DNA of 12,871 nucleotides from JBCBJX01 sp038522735 (GTDB lineage: Bacteria > Pseudomonadota > Alphaproteobacteria > Caulobacterales > Parvularculaceae). The DNA is taken from positions 1-12,871 of the forward strand of contig JBCBJX010000091.1 in NCBI GenBank assembly GCA_038522735.1, in the 5' to 3' direction. The notes below the pieces were generated by a model, which saw nothing but the letters and a program-made list of their open reading frames with translations, was not told where the DNA came from and ran no database searches. The translations under genes were made by a program, and so were the position numbers. Positions 12,777 to 12,871 of the stretch are shown in pieces. Each line of letters starts with the position of its first letter. The stretch's first letter is position 1.

Positions 12777-12871
12777 ATGCTAAGCCTCAAGGGCGAACGA
12801 CTCATCGTTGCGAGCCATAACACGGGCAAGGTCCGCGAAATCGGCGCGCTGCTTCGGCCCTTCGGGATCGA
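12777..12871 (+). CDS. rdgB: Non-canonical purine NTP pyrophosphatase (RdgB/HAM1), partial N terminus
   Basis: First 31 codons of the house-cleaning enzyme that hydrolyses dITP/ITP and XTP to the monophosphate plus PPi, keeping deaminated purines out of DNA. Seen: L-I-V-A-S-H-N-T-G-K-V-R-E-I with the (S/T)xNxxK substrate motif at residues 13-18, then L-L-R-P-F-G, the standard start of the family; the gene continues past the right edge. The ATG at 12777 has a GAGGGAG ribosome-binding site (12764-12770) 6 nt upstream. Only 16 bp separate the T run of the terminator from the start codon, so no separate promoter fits downstream of it: rdgB must be expressed by read-through or from a promoter that overlaps the terminator hairpin. 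Confidence 0.93.
   Translation, partial: MLSLKGERLIVASHNTGKVREIGALLRPFGI

Overview
The window is high-GC DNA that reads as an alphaproteobacterial chromosome. The support is the gene mix (LapA-domain protein next to trpF, a K+-independent membrane pyrophosphatase, an ABC/TesA divergent pair, RlmN, RdgB) and a sequence at 12613-12638 that exactly fits the alphaproteobacterial general-stress (EcfG/sigma-T type) promoter. I cannot name the genus; the codon style and gene content would suit a marine alphaproteobacterium, but that is inference. There are no phage genes, insertion sequences, CRISPR arrays, tRNAs or rRNAs, and no gene-free stretch longer than 300 bases.

Layout: 1-1961 (minus strand) holds the 5' part of trpF, a LapA-domain membrane protein, a HAD phosphatase and a ccdAB toxin-antitoxin pair. 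1994-4199 holds hppA with a strong terminator that abuts the ccdA promoter. 4352-7611 (minus) is a two-gene ABC module (FtsX-type permease and its ATPase), divergent from a secreted TesA-like SGNH esterase (7656-8348). 8352-9572 (minus) is a clavaminate-synthase/TauD-like protein that seems to have lost its iron ligands. 9708-10238 (minus) is soluble inorganic pyrophosphatase. 10399-10836 is a small coiled-coil lipoprotein whose end overlaps the end of rlmN (10819-11982, minus). 12129-12578 is a small exported protein of unknown function. 12613-12760 looks like an undescribed small-RNA gene, and rdgB begins at 12777.

How they work together: two pyrophosphatases, one membrane-bound and proton-pumping and one soluble, handle PPi by different routes. 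The ABC pair and the adjacent SGNH esterase form a common conserved neighbourhood thought to act in the envelope. The most interesting part is the right end. A perfect EcfG-type promoter is followed by about 115 nt that fold into a hairpin with a 14-nt pyrimidine loop of anti-Shine-Dalgarno character, and then a perfect intrinsic terminator. The loop is complementary to the purine-rich ribosome-binding region of the exported-protein gene just upstream, and the terminator sits only 16 bp before rdgB.
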